Counted from the stretch's first letter, positions 41,356 through 50,944 are shown. The stretch: DNA of 64,000 bases from Paenibacillus humicus NBRC 102415 (GCF_004000905.1 NZ_BIMD01000006.1:1-64000), one strand, 5' to 3'. Notes: generated from the sequence alone by a model not told the origin. Program-made: numbers and translations.

Positions 41356-41652
41356 CGGCGTTGTCCCCGCGACCAAGCCGGCGAATCGCCGGGCTTGCGG
41401 TTTCGCGAGCTGGATGGGCTGCTGCTGAGGAGAACAATCCGGTCCGGCTCCCGGTGTTCCAGGATCTGCTTGCGGGGAGCAAGCGGCACCCTGAGAAGCT
41501 GGCCTTTCGAATCGACTCCAATGGATGACGATGATAGGGAGACGGCCAGCCGAAGCATGCGGGTTGCAATTTCCGTTGTTTTTTCCGATTGGATTCGCTG
41601 TGCTAGAATAAGAGGATCAGAGAATTACAGCGTTGTCAGGAGGAGAACAGTT

Positions 41653-42657
41653 ATGGTCAGAATCGGAATCATCGGATCCAATTTCATTACAGAGACATTC
41701 ATCGATGCGGCGAGGCGGGTGCCGGAGGCGGTCGTGGCGGCCCATTATTCCCGCTCCGCGGAGCGGGGCAAGGAATTCGCCGACAAGCATGATATTGCGC
41801 TGCGCTTCACCGAGCTGCAAGAGATGGCGGACAGCGACGCCATCGACGCGGTCTACATCGCCAGTCCGAATTCCCTCCATGCGCCGCAGGCGATCTACTT
41901 CATGCAGCGGGGCAAGCATGTGCTCTGCGAGAAGCCGATCGCGTCCAACGCGCGCGAGCTGCGGGAGATGATCGCCGCGGCCAAAGAGAACGGCGTGCTC
42001 CTGATGGAAGCGATGAAGTCGACCTTCGTGCCGAACTTCTCCGCAATCCGGGACAATCTCCCGAAGCTCGGCAGGATCCGGAACTACTTCGCCTCCTTCT
42101 GCCAGTACTCGTCCCGGTACGACCGCTACAAGGCGGGCGAGGTGCTGAACGCCTTCAAGCCGGAGCTGTCGAACGGCTCGCTCATGGATATCGGCACCTA
42201 CTGCATCTATCCTCTCGTCGCTCTGTTCGGCAAGCCTTTGTCGGTGCAGGCAAGCGCCGTCATGCTGGATTCCGGGGTGGACGGCAAAGGCACGCTGACG
42301 CTTTCCTACGAAGGAATGGATGCCGTGCTCGTCCATTCGAAAATATCGGATTCCTCGCTCCCGGCGGAAATCCAGGGCGAAGACGGCGTCATGCTCGTCA
42401 CCCGCATCAGCCAGCCGGACAGCGTCGTCATCCGCTACCGCGACGGCCGTCCCGAAGAGGATGTGACCCGGCCTCAGTCCGACAACACGATGCAGTACGA
42501 GATCGAGGAATTCACGCGCCTGATCCTTGGCGGCAAGCTGGAATCTGGCATCAATACGTTCGACAACTCTCTGGCGGTGCTGGAAATCATGGATGAAGCC
42601 AGGCGGCAGATCGGCCTGGAGTACCCCGCCGACAGGCGCGACGGAAGCATCGCTTGA
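41653..42657 (+). CDS. Gfo/Idh/MocA-family oxidoreductase
   Basis: 334 residues. The N-terminal Rossmann fold begins RIGIIGSNFITETFIDAA, the conserved HVLCEKPIASNARELREM carries the family's EKP motif, and a C-terminal substrate domain follows. Typical substrates are sugars, inositols or trans-dihydrodiols; none can be assigned. CAGGAGGAG precedes the ATG. The 297-bp gap after secA2 has no gene; TAGAAT near 41600 could be a -10 but its -35 is not clear. Confidence 0.87.
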   Translation: MVRIGIIGSNFITETFIDAARRVPEAVVAAHYSRSAERGKEFADKHDIALRFTELQEMADSDAIDAVYIASPNSLHAPQAIYFMQRGKHVLCEKPIASNARELREMIAAAKENGVLLMEAMKSTFVPNFSAIRDNLPKLGRIRNYFASFCQYSSRYDRYKAGEVLNAFKPELSNGSLMDIGTYCIYPLVALFGKPLSVQASAVMLDSGVDGKGTLTLSYEGMDAVLVHSKISDSSLPAEIQGEDGVMLVTRISQPDSVVIRYRDGRPEEDVTRPQSDNTMQYEIEEFTRLILGGKLESGINTFDNSLAVLEIMDEARRQIGLEYPADRRDGSIA

Positions 42658-42707
42658 CGAATGGCGGCATGGATTTTTTTATGAAACCAATTGCGCTTGA
42701 ATAAGGA

Positions 42708-42754
42708 AGGGGCTGTTCCGAGTCATATCCATGGCTTGGGACAGCCTCTTTTTC
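42708..42754 (+). terminator. Intrinsic terminator
   Basis: GGGGCTGTTCC...GGGACAGCC stem followed by TCTTTTT. It lies in the 315-bp gap 42658-42972. A small inverted repeat TTAAGG-TGTAA-CCTTTAA near 42901-42918 is the only other element seen, a possible operator for the next operon. Confidence 0.8.
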
Positions 42755-42972
42755 CGTGCATCCGCAATGAGGCCGGATGGCTCCGCCCACTAGCCCTGAA
42801 TGTCGAAATTTGACCGAAAAACAGGCCGCCAGCAGCAAGCGGCATCACTTGACACCGGTACAATGGAACTCTTTTGCAAAAAAAATCGGTGAAAACCAAA
42901 TTAAGGTGTAACCTTTAAGCATTTCCAATCGTCAGAACGAAAATGAGAAAGATGAGAAAAGGGAGAGGGTCT

Positions 42973-43749
42973 ATGGTTTGGAAATTGAAACGCCCGGGGG
43001 AACAGCTGCCGGCAGAGACGGGCCAAGACGCCGCCGCCGAAGCTGCGGGCGAGGAGCTTCGCCAGCCGCAAGGCCGGGCAGAGCCGATCCTGCAGGTCAT
43101 CGGCGTGCATCGCTCGTTCCATTCCTCGGGCGCCGACGTGCATGTGCTGAAGGGAATCGACATGAAGGTCGATCCGCTGCAGCTTGTCATGCTCAAAGGC
43201 CGGTCCGGCTCCGGCAAGACGACGCTGCTCAATCTGATCGGAGGTCTGGACACTCCTTCCCAAGGGAAGATATGGTTCGACGGTCTGCCCTTCCATGAGC
43301 TTGGAGACGATCGCCGGACCGTGGCGCGCAGAGAGCGAATGGGATTCATCTTCCAGGCGTTCGCCCTCATGCCGCTTCTTTCCGCCTGGGAAAATGTGGA
43401 GCTGTCGCTCCGGATGGCGGGAACGCCGCGCGGCGAGTGGAAAGAGCGGGTCGCGCACTGCCTGGAGCTGGTCGGGCTCGAGAAGCGGATGAAGCATCGT
43501 CCCTTCGAGATGTCCGGAGGCGAGCAGCAGCGGGTCGCCATCGCCAAGGCCATCGCCCATCGGCCGAGGCTGCTGCTGGCCGACGAGCCGACGGCGGAGC
43601 TGGATTCCCAGATGTCCGCCCAGATCATGAATGTATTCCGCACGATCATCAAATCCGAGCAGGTCACGATATGCATGACCACTCACGATCCTACGATTTT
43701 GGAGGTTGCCGATCATGTTTACGAAATGGTGGACGGTACGTTCATCTAA
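42973..43749 (+). CDS. ABC transporter ATPase, MacB/LolD type (first of two in the operon)
   Basis: 258 residues. It has Walker A GRSGSGKTT, Q-loop IFQAFALMP, signature MSGGEQQR and Walker B LLLADEPTAELD. The unusual N-terminal 45 residues are hydrophilic and charged. ATG at 42973 has GGGAGAGGG upstream. Such ATPases power FtsX-like permeases that work on extracytoplasmic substrates. It overlaps the lipoprotein adaptor gene by 35 bp. Confidence 0.87.
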   Translation: MVWKLKRPGEQLPAETGQDAAAEAAGEELRQPQGRAEPILQVIGVHRSFHSSGADVHVLKGIDMKVDPLQLVMLKGRSGSGKTTLLNLIGGLDTPSQGKIWFDGLPFHELGDDRRTVARRERMGFIFQAFALMPLLSAWENVELSLRMAGTPRGEWKERVAHCLELVGLEKRMKHRPFEMSGGEQQRVAIAKAIAHRPRLLLADEPTAELDSQMSAQIMNVFRTIIKSEQVTICMTTHDPTILEVADHVYEMVDGTFI

Positions 43750-44803
43750 AAGCGCCGCGGCCGTGCTGCTGGGCTGTTCGCTGATTATGTCCGGGGGCTG
43801 CTCGCTGCTGCCCGCCGAGCAGTCGGAGGAGGTGCTCCCGTCGATCGCGCCGCCCCAGATCTCCAAGAAGCCCGAGTACGAGGTGACGACCGAAACGCTG
43901 ACGACGACGGTGGACACGACGGGCAAATTGATTTCTTTGCGCGAGGAAACGCTCTATTACACGCTGGACGGCAAGCGGTTGAAGGACTTATACATAAAAG
44001 CAGGCCAGAAGGTCAAAGCGGGCGATCCCATCGCTTCGCTGGACGTGGAGGATCTGCAGAAGCAGGTGCGCGACCAGAAGCTTCAGTTCCGCAAGGACGA
44101 GGTGGGCATGAAGGAGACGCTCCGCAAGAAGGACGAGATGCCTCCCGTCGATTTTGAAGCGGCCGTCATCGCCTTCGAGGAGAAGAAGCAGGCGATAGCC
44201 GATCTGGAGCAGCAGATCGCCAAGGCGACGCTGACCGCGCCGTTCTCCGGCACGATCGTGCAGCTGACGCTGCAGAAGGGCGATGCCGTCAAAGCCTACG
44301 ATCCCGTCTGCGTCATAGCGGACACCTCCCAGCTGGTTCCCGGCATTCAGCTCGATTCCAGCGATCTCGAGAAGGTGTCGGTCGGCATGAAGGCCGTCGT
44401 GGATATCAACAACGCCGGCACGATCAACGGCAAGGTCAAGACGCTCCCCGTCAAAGCCGCCGATGACGAATCGGGCGGAAACAACGGCAGCGGAAGCGGC
44501 AACGGCGGCGGCACCGGAACGAAGCCGGAGCGCCCCGAGGATTTCCTGACGGTACAGCTGGACAAAATGCCTGCCGGAGTTACCCGGGGCACGAGGCTTT
44601 CGGTCAGCATCATCGTGAAGAGCAAGCCGAACGCCGTCGTCATTCCGCCTTCCGCGCTCCGGAGCATCGGCTCGCGGACCTATGTGCAGGTTGCCGAGGG
44701 CGAGACGAAGCGGGAGGTGGATGTCGAGGTAGGCGAGCGCACCGCAACGGCGATTGAAATCCTCAAGGGCCTCGAGCCCGGGATGAAAGTGGTGGGCAAG
44801 TAA
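43715..44803 (+). CDS. HlyD/MacA-like membrane-fusion lipoprotein
   Basis: 362 residues. The lipoprotein signal peptide ends in a lipobox, IMSGGC. A barrel-sandwich hybrid domain (GKRLKDLYIKAGQKVKAGDPIASLD) is interrupted by a short coiled coil (about 115-175), followed by TLTAPFSGTIVQLTLQKGD and a C-terminal beta domain with VVIPPSALRS. A Gly/Ser/Asn-rich linker lies at about residues 253-268 (GGNNGSGSGNGGGTG). ATG at 43715 follows GGAGG. Adaptor of the adjacent ABC permease. Confidence 0.85.
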   Translation: MFTKWWTVRSSKSAAAVLLGCSLIMSGGCSLLPAEQSEEVLPSIAPPQISKKPEYEVTTETLTTTVDTTGKLISLREETLYYTLDGKRLKDLYIKAGQKVKAGDPIASLDVEDLQKQVRDQKLQFRKDEVGMKETLRKKDEMPPVDFEAAVIAFEEKKQAIADLEQQIAKATLTAPFSGTIVQLTLQKGDAVKAYDPVCVIADTSQLVPGIQLDSSDLEKVSVGMKAVVDINNAGTINGKVKTLPVKAADDESGGNNGSGSGNGGGTGTKPERPEDFLTVQLDKMPAGVTRGTRLSVSIIVKSKPNAVVIPPSALRSIGSRTYVQVAEGETKREVDVEVGERTATAIEILKGLEPGMKVVGK

Positions 44804-44807
44804 GGTG

Positions 44808-47714
44808 ATGCTCATTCGATTCCTGTTCCGCAAAATGTGGAACACGCGCTGGCTGACGCTCAGTTCCCTGGCGGGCCTCGTGCTCGCCGTCGCGTTCGCG
44901 GTCAGCATACCCATGTATGCGGACGGCGCGCTGAAGCGCGTCGTCACCCAGTCGCTTCAGGAGAAGAGCGAGGGCCTTCCGGCCGGTTCCCTGCTGATGC
45001 GCTATTCCGCCTCGGGCGGTCCTACCGATCTCGGCTCGCTGAAGAACGTGGACGCCTATATCCGCGGGGAAGTCCCGGACATGATCGGCTTCCCGGTCGA
45101 GACCGCGGTGAAGAACTACGCGATCCGCAGCGCCGCGATCACGCCCGAGGATCCGACCAAGGTCGACGCCAGCATCATGAGGCAGTTCTCCCTGCAATCG
45201 CTGTCCGGCCTCGAGGCCCAAGCCGACCTGGCGCAGGGCCGCTGGTTCGCGGGAGGCAAAGGAGACGGCAGGACGGTAGAAGCCGTCGTTCTCGACGATG
45301 CCTTGTACCGGGCGGATATGCACGTGGGAGACGCATTCGATTATCCCGTCTACGCGAACGGCTCCAACCAATCGATCCGCGTCGTCGTCGTCGGCACCTT
45401 CAAGCCGAAGAAAAGCAGCGATCCGTACTGGTATCAAGGGCTCGAAGGGCTCATGAGCACCTTCCTGATCAGCGATGCCGCCATGGAGGATTCCCTCCTG
45501 ACGGGGAACAAGATTCCGGTGCACAGCAGCAGCTGGTACTACTCGTTCGATCTCCGCAACATCCGCACGAGCGAGCTGTCTCCGCTCAGCCAGACGCTGG
45601 AGAGGCTCAACATCGACCTGTACCAGAAGCTTACCGACACGAAAGTCGAAATCAGCTTCGCTACGACCTTGCAGGAATTCCGCAAGATGAGCGTGCAGCT
45701 GCAGACGCTGCTGTTCACGCTGGCGGCGCCGATGATCGCGATGGTGTTCTACTTCATCGCCATGAACGCCCGCCAGGCGCTCGACAAGCAGCGCAGCGAC
45801 ATCGCGGTACTCCGCAGCCGCGGAGCCGGAACGAGGCAGATTGTCTGGCTGTACTTGCTGGAGAGCCTGCTGCTCGGAGGCGCGGCGCTCGTGCTCGGAC
45901 CGATGCTCGGCTGGTTCATGGCCAAGAGCATCGGCTCGGCGAACGGCTTCCTGCAATTCGTCGACCGCAAGTCGATTCCGGTCGGCTTCACCACCGACGC
46001 CATCATCGCGGGATGCGCAGCGGTGCTGCTGGCCATGCTGGCGACGGTCATCCCGGCGGTCATCTACGCCCGCGCTTCGATCGTCGGCTACAAGCAGCAG
46101 CTGGCCCGCTCGGACCGGGCGCCCGTATGGCAGCGATGGTTTCTCGACATCCTGCTGCTCGGAGCGACCGGCTACGGCTGGTATCTGTTCAACCAGCGGC
46201 AGATGCTGACGTTCCAGACCGGCATGACGACGGATCAGCTCAACGTGCAGCCGTTCCTGTTCTTCGTGCCGGCGCTGGCGATTTTTTCGCTCGGACTGTT
46301 CTTCCTGCGGCTGTTCCCGTGGCTGCTGCGCCTGTTCAACTGGCTCGGCCGCAAGCTGCTGCCGGTTCCGCTGTACTTGACGCTGACGCAGCTGTCGCGC
46401 TCGTCCAAAGGTTATTACCCGCTTATGATTCTGCTTATCCTTACCTTGGGGCTGGGCGTGTACAACGCCTCCGCGGCCCGGACGATCGATCTCAACTCCA
46501 CGGAACGGACGCTGTACCAATACGGCACCGACGTGGTCATGCAGACGGTATGGCCGGGATCGCCCGAGCTTCCTCCGACGCAGGGAGGCGGCAGCGGCAA
46601 CGGCTCCGGCGGCAATGGCTCCGGCGGCAACGGCTCCGGTGGCAATGGCTCCGGGGGCGGAGCAGGCGGCGGAGGCCAAGGCGGCGGAGGCAATCCGGTG
46701 CCGGCTACGATCCGATACAGCGAGCCGCCCTTCGAGCTGTTCCGCACTCTGGAAGGGGTCGAGGCGGCGGCGCGGGTGCTCCAGACGAAAGGGAGCATCG
46801 TTGTGTCGGGACGCTCCATCGGCCAAGGCACGCTGATGGGGATCGACAATGTGGATTTTGCCAAAGTAGGCTGGTTCCGCAACGACCTGTATCCGGTCCA
46901 TCCGTTCAACTACCTCAACAATCTGGGAATCTACGCGGAAGGCATGGGAGCGATCATTCCGACTTCGATGGCGGAGAAGTACCAGCTGAAGCTGGGAGAT
47001 ACCGTCTCGGTCGGACTGTCGGACGGCATGATCGATTTCTCCGTCGTCGGCATCCTTCCTTATTGGCCGTCCCAGTATCCGGATCAGTCGCCGTTCATCA
47101 TCGCCAACCTGGATTACATCTACGATCAGGTGCCGATCATTCCTTATGATGTCTGGCTCAAGATGAAGCCCGGAGCGAAGGTCGCCCCGCTCATGAGCAA
47201 GCTGGCGGCGCAAGGCGTCGAGCTCGCATCCGTGAAGGACGTGCGCACCGAGCTCGTGACGCAGAGCAAGCTGCCGACTCGCGGCGGGGTGTTCGGCATC
47301 CTCAGCCTCGGCTTCCTCGTCTCCGTCATCGTGACGCTGACCGGCTATATTCTGTACTGGTTCTTCAACCTGTCGGGACGCGTCGTCCAGTTCGGCGTGC
47401 TGAGGGCGATGGGACTCTCGCGAGGACAGCTGACGGGCATGCTGCTTCTGGAGCAGCTGTTCACGGCCGGCCTCAGCATCGGCCTGGGCGTGCTCATCGG
47501 CAAGATCGCGAGCATCCTGTTCCTGCCCTTCCTGGAGACGACGGACGGCTCCAGCGGCAACGTGCCGCCGTTCCGCGTCGTGTTCAACAGCCAGGATACG
47601 GCGCAGCTGTACGGAGTCGTCGGCTTCATGATGCTGACGGGAGCTCTGCTGCTGCTGCTTCATATCCGCAGGCTGCGGGTCCATCAGGCGGTCAAGATGG
47701 GAGAGGAGCGGTGA
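44808..47714 (+). CDS. Large FtsX/MacB-like ABC permease
   Basis: 968 residues. One N-terminal helix (about 15-37), a large extracytoplasmic region (about 40-300), a block of helices between about 300 and 510 with the FtsX-like pattern ALDKQRSDIAVLRSRGAGTRQIVWLYLLE, a second extracytoplasmic region with a glycine-rich tract (about 593-630), and three C-terminal helices (about 825-855, 870-900, 935-955). The duplicated FtsX arrangement resembles MacB/LolE-type mechanotransmitters rather than classical importers. GTG at 44805 or ATG at 44808 may start it. Confidence 0.85.
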   Translation: MLIRFLFRKMWNTRWLTLSSLAGLVLAVAFAVSIPMYADGALKRVVTQSLQEKSEGLPAGSLLMRYSASGGPTDLGSLKNVDAYIRGEVPDMIGFPVETAVKNYAIRSAAITPEDPTKVDASIMRQFSLQSLSGLEAQADLAQGRWFAGGKGDGRTVEAVVLDDALYRADMHVGDAFDYPVYANGSNQSIRVVVVGTFKPKKSSDPYWYQGLEGLMSTFLISDAAMEDSLLTGNKIPVHSSSWYYSFDLRNIRTSELSPLSQTLERLNIDLYQKLTDTKVEISFATTLQEFRKMSVQLQTLLFTLAAPMIAMVFYFIAMNARQALDKQRSDIAVLRSRGAGTRQIVWLYLLESLLLGGAALVLGPMLGWFMAKSIGSANGFLQFVDRKSIPVGFTTDAIIAGCAAVLLAMLATVIPAVIYARASIVGYKQQLARSDRAPVWQRWFLDILLLGATGYGWYLFNQRQMLTFQTGMTTDQLNVQPFLFFVPALAIFSLGLFFLRLFPWLLRLFNWLGRKLLPVPLYLTLTQLSRSSKGYYPLMILLILTLGLGVYNASAARTIDLNSTERTLYQYGTDVVMQTVWPGSPELPPTQGGGSGNGSGGNGSGGNGSGGNGSGGGAGGGGQGGGGNPVPATIRYSEPPFELFRTLEGVEAAARVLQTKGSIVVSGRSIGQGTLMGIDNVDFAKVGWFRNDLYPVHPFNYLNNLGIYAEGMGAIIPTSMAEKYQLKLGDTVSVGLSDGMIDFSVVGILPYWPSQYPDQSPFIIANLDYIYDQVPIIPYDVWLKMKPGAKVAPLMSKLAAQGVELASVKDVRTELVTQSKLPTRGGVFGILSLGFLVSVIVTLTGYILYWFFNLSGRVVQFGVLRAMGLSRGQLTGMLLLEQLFTAGLSIGLGVLIGKIASILFLPFLETTDGSSGNVPPFRVVFNSQDTAQLYGVVGFMMLTGALLLLLHIRRLRVHQAVKMGEER
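46596..46655 (+). repeat. Four tandem 15-bp repeats encoding GNGSG units
   Basis: Four consecutive copies of GGCAAYGGCTCCGGN (46596-46610, 46611-46625, 46626-46640, 46641-46655) inside the large permease gene, followed by more Gly codons. The unit is a multiple of three, so copy-number change keeps the frame. Confidence 0.9.
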
Positions 47715-47721
47715 TGGCATC

Positions 47722-48606
47722 ATGATCGAATGCGAAGGCTTGGTCAAAATCTACAAAACGGACGATCTGGAGGTCGTCGCCCTGCAGGGCTTGAACTTGA
47801 GCGTTCAGGACGGCGAGCTGATGGCGATCATCGGCAACAGCGGCAGCGGCAAGTCGACCCTGCTCAACATTCTGGGCGGACTCGACCGCCCTTCGGCGGG
47901 CAGCGTCAAGGTCGGGCCTTGGGATTTGCTCCAGGTGACGGACGACCAGCTCGTCAAATACAAGCGGGATACGGTCGGCTTCATCTGGCAGAACAATGCC
48001 CGCAACCTGCTGCCGTATCTGTCCGCTCTGGAAAATGTCGAGATGCCGATGATGCTCTCCGGCAAGGTCGACCGGCCCTATGCCAAGCAGCTGCTGGATT
48101 GGGTCGGGCTGAAGGAGCGGATGCACAACAAGCTGCATCAGCTCTCGGGAGGCGAGCAGCAGCGGGTGGCGATCGCCATCTCGCTGTCCAACCGGCCGCA
48201 GATGCTGCTCGCCGACGAGCCGACGGGCTCCGTGGACAGCCGCACCTCCGACCTCATCATGGACATTTTCCGGCGGCTCAACCGCGAGCTGGGCCTGACC
48301 ATCGTCATCGTCACCCATGACCTGTCGCTGGCCGGGAAGGTGGACCGGGTCGTCGCGATCCGGGACGGACTGACGAGTACGGAGTTCCTTCGCCGCAACC
48401 CGAATCTCGACGATGAGTCCGCATTCGGCGCGGGAGGCCTGCAGGAGGTTCACGAAGCTTACGCGGTCGTCGACCGCGCGGGCAGGCTGCAGGTGCCCAA
48501 GGAATATTTGTCCGCGCTCGGCATCAGCAACAAGGCTTCCATGGAGTTCGACGGGGAGCGCATCATCATTACGAAACCAAAGCCTTTAGAGGGGGAACAA
48601 GCATGA
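47722..48606 (+). CDS. ABC transporter ATPase, MacB/LolD type (second of the operon)
   Basis: 294 residues. It has Walker A GNSGSGKST, Q-loop WQNNARNL, signature LSGGEQQR, Walker B MLLADEPTGSVD and H-loop VTHDLSL. A C-terminal extension of about 60 residues (from ~235) includes a SpoVT/AbrB-like strand pattern RAGRLQVPKEYLSALGI, unusual for a LolD-type ATPase. It overlaps the next gene by 4 bp. It may form a heterodimer with the first ATPase of the operon. Confidence 0.87.
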   Translation: MIECEGLVKIYKTDDLEVVALQGLNLSVQDGELMAIIGNSGSGKSTLLNILGGLDRPSAGSVKVGPWDLLQVTDDQLVKYKRDTVGFIWQNNARNLLPYLSALENVEMPMMLSGKVDRPYAKQLLDWVGLKERMHNKLHQLSGGEQQRVAIAISLSNRPQMLLADEPTGSVDSRTSDLIMDIFRRLNRELGLTIVIVTHDLSLAGKVDRVVAIRDGLTSTEFLRRNPNLDDESAFGAGGLQEVHEAYAVVDRAGRLQVPKEYLSALGISNKASMEFDGERIIITKPKPLEGEQA

Positions 48607-50186
48607 GTATGGAATCGGGTCAATCAACAAAGAAAGAGGCCGGACGCAAAGTCCGCCGCACGGCAGCCATCGGCTTGTCGCTCGTCATGGCATCGGCCGT
48701 GCTCAGCGCATGCAGCGGGGGAACGGCGGATAAGCCGGAGAACCGCGTGCTGCGGATCGGCATGATGTACGGCTCGCCGGATCAGGAGCAGTGGATCCGC
48801 CAGCAGTACACGGACACGTATGAATTCACGCATCAGAACATCGAGCTGCAGTTCGAGTACGCGATCAACTACAACGACATGCGCGGCCAGAACGGCGAGC
48901 AGCAGCCGGATCCGTACGAGAAGTTCAAGGAGCTGCTGACGGGCAAGAACCCCGTCGACGTCGTCATCGCCGATTACAGCAATCTGCCGCGCATGACGCA
49001 GGACGGCCTGCTCAAGGAACTCGATCCGCTGATTACAAAGGACAAATTCGATATCAGCGACTACGTGCCGACTGTGATCGACGGCATCAAAGCGGTCGGA
49101 GACAACAAGATCTACGTCCTGTCTCCCACATTCTCCAGCTCGGCGCTCTTCTACAACAAGAAGATCTTCCAGAAGGCCGGCGTGCAGCCGCCGACGGACA
49201 ATATGACCTGGCAGCAGGTGTTCGATCTGGCCCGCAAAGTCAGCGGCGGCGAAGGCGCGGACCAAGTGTACGGCATGACGATCAACCGCTGGGGCGGATC
49301 GGATCTGTACAGCGACGTCTCGACGTACGTACAGCCGCTTCAGCTGAAAATTTTCGACGACAAAGCCGAAAAGATGCTCGTGGACAGCGGCACGTCATGG
49401 TCCAACGCGATCAAGACGATTCTTGATCTGTACAAGGTCAAGGCCATCCCGAATCAGGAAGGCTACCAGAAGCTCAGCGAAGCGCTGAACAAGAAATACG
49501 AAAAGGCCAGCAAGGAAGGCGCCAACAATTACAACCCGTTCCAAGGCGATCTGTTCGGCAGCGGCAACATTGCGATGACCGTTGCGGACTACGGCTACAT
49601 CTCCCAAATGAAGAGCAACAACAATTACGCTTCGCAAAACAAGGACTTTACGCCTGTGGACTGGGATGTCGTGACGGCGCCGGTATTCGAGGAGAAACCC
49701 GGCATCGGCGGAAACTCCTACCTCAGCCAGCCGCTCGGCATCAACAACAAGGCGCAGAATGCGGATGACGCCTGGGACTTCATCAAGTTCCTGAACAGCA
49801 AGGAATGGGCGAAGCTGAAGTCCCGCAGCACCTATGAAATTCCGGCTCGTGCGGAGTTCATCAAGCCGATCGACGGCATGCAGTACAACATCAAAGCGTT
49901 CTACACGCTGAAGCCGATTCCGCCGGATACGAGCAACATGCAGGATATCTACACGAAATATCCGGGACTGAACGAAATGTATTCCATCAGCCAGCAGCTG
50001 TTCCAGGAAGCGGCGACCGGCAAGAAGACGCCGGAGGAAGTCGTCAAGGAATGGGCCGTCAAGGGCAATGCCTTGCTCAAGAAAGTCAAAGCCAATCCGA
50101 AGGGAACGGATCAGGGCGGGGCGACGACGGAAGGCGGAACAGCGACAGAAAAGGAGAAAGTAGACGCGGCGGCCGGCAACGGCTAA
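48603..50186 (+). CDS. Extracellular solute-binding lipoprotein (family 1-like)
   Basis: 527 residues. A lipoprotein signal peptide ends in AVLSACSGG. The body has the family-1 solute-binding pattern: KNPVDVVIADYSNLPRM, ALFYNKKIFQKAGVQPPTDNMTWQQVFDLARK and NNKAQNADDAWDFIKFLNSKEWA. Such proteins normally deliver sugars or peptides to importers; here it is translationally coupled to a MacB-like exporter-type operon with no MalF/G-type permeases. The C-terminal tail is Gly/Thr/Glu-rich. A terminator follows. Confidence 0.87.
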   Translation: MSMESGQSTKKEAGRKVRRTAAIGLSLVMASAVLSACSGGTADKPENRVLRIGMMYGSPDQEQWIRQQYTDTYEFTHQNIELQFEYAINYNDMRGQNGEQQPDPYEKFKELLTGKNPVDVVIADYSNLPRMTQDGLLKELDPLITKDKFDISDYVPTVIDGIKAVGDNKIYVLSPTFSSSALFYNKKIFQKAGVQPPTDNMTWQQVFDLARKVSGGEGADQVYGMTINRWGGSDLYSDVSTYVQPLQLKIFDDKAEKMLVDSGTSWSNAIKTILDLYKVKAIPNQEGYQKLSEALNKKYEKASKEGANNYNPFQGDLFGSGNIAMTVADYGYISQMKSNNNYASQNKDFTPVDWDVVTAPVFEEKPGIGGNSYLSQPLGINNKAQNADDAWDFIKFLNSKEWAKLKSRSTYEIPARAEFIKPIDGMQYNIKAFYTLKPIPPDTSNMQDIYTKYPGLNEMYSISQQLFQEAATGKKTPEEVVKEWAVKGNALLKKVKANPKGTDQGGATTEGGTATEKEKVDAAAGNG

Positions 50187-50201
50187 GCATCCAGCGATCA
50201 A

Positions 50202-50227
50202 GAGCGGTCCTTCGGGACCGCTTTTTT
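50202..50227 (+). terminator. Terminator of the MacB-like operon
   Basis: AGCGGTCC-TTCG-GGACCGCT with six Ts: a perfect stem with a UUCG loop. Confidence 0.93.
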
Positions 50228-50336
50228 CTATTCGGCTTCAAGCTGCAAGGCCTCCCGCATTTTTGCCGCGACGCTGGAATGTTTTCCTAGTCCGCTGGGG
50301 TAAACTAGGAGCAGAGAGAAAGGAAGGGACTTGCTG

Positions 50337-50501
50337 ATGAACTGGATTTATTGGGGAAGGCTGTATGAGAGCAAATTCCAGGCCGGCTGCCTGGTCAAGC
50401 GGATGGAGAACGACTGGTGGATCTACGGATATGAATGTCCGCGCGAGATCGAAGTGTTCCAGTCGAGGAAGGGAAAATACGGCGTCAGATATTTGCCATA
50501 G
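50337..50501 (+). CDS. Small hypothetical protein, 54 residues
   Basis: An ATG behind AAAGGAAGG opens a 54-codon frame ending in TAG just before the tRNA promoter. The product is rich in aromatic and charged residues (MNWIYWGRLYESKF... ...WWIYGYECPREIEVF...), with three tryptophans and two cysteines and no membrane helix. Composition and the good ribosome binding site suggest a real gene; I do not recognise the family. Confidence 0.6.
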   Translation: MNWIYWGRLYESKFQAGCLVKRMENDWWIYGYECPREIEVFQSRKGKYGVRYLP

Positions 50502-50505
50502 GAAG

Positions 50506-50535
50506 TTGACTTTCGGGAAGCTTTTATTGTATATT
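50506..50535 (+). promoter_or_regulatory. tRNA promoter
   Basis: TTGACT (50506-50511) and TATATT (50530-50535) at 18-bp spacing, about 40 bp upstream of tRNA-fMet. It overlaps the end of the 54-residue gene. Confidence 0.75.
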
Positions 50536-50576
50536 TATCCTTGTGTTCCAAACGGAACCTTTCTTTTTTTGGACGA

Positions 50577-50650
<74 letters not shown>

Positions 50651-50693
50651 CTTACTTAGTCCTGATCAGCATCTTACCTTTTTGACACAAAAA

Positions 50694-50770
<77 letters not shown>

Positions 50771-50783
50771 ATGTAAGTTGAAT

Positions 50784-50806
50784 CCTTGCGGAGCAAGGCT
50801 TTTTTT
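50784..50806 (+). terminator. Terminator of the fMet-Ile2 tRNA unit
   Basis: CCTTGC-GGA-GCAAGG followed by CTTTTTTT. Confidence 0.85.
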
Positions 50807-50944
50807 ATTTATAGGCCATAAGGAAGCCGGCCGGCGGATGATCAGCCCATGCTCCTTCCATATATCCCGCAGCCGATCTGTGTGATAGAGGCATTTGCTG
50901 TAGTCCAAATATCGTTGATGCGGCGACGGGCGGGAGGGCAGTCC

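Noticed and set aside
41356-41652. Remnant gene between secA2 and the Gfo/Idh/MocA gene
   Set aside because: Frames on both strands are short, lack ribosome binding sites and show no family resemblance.
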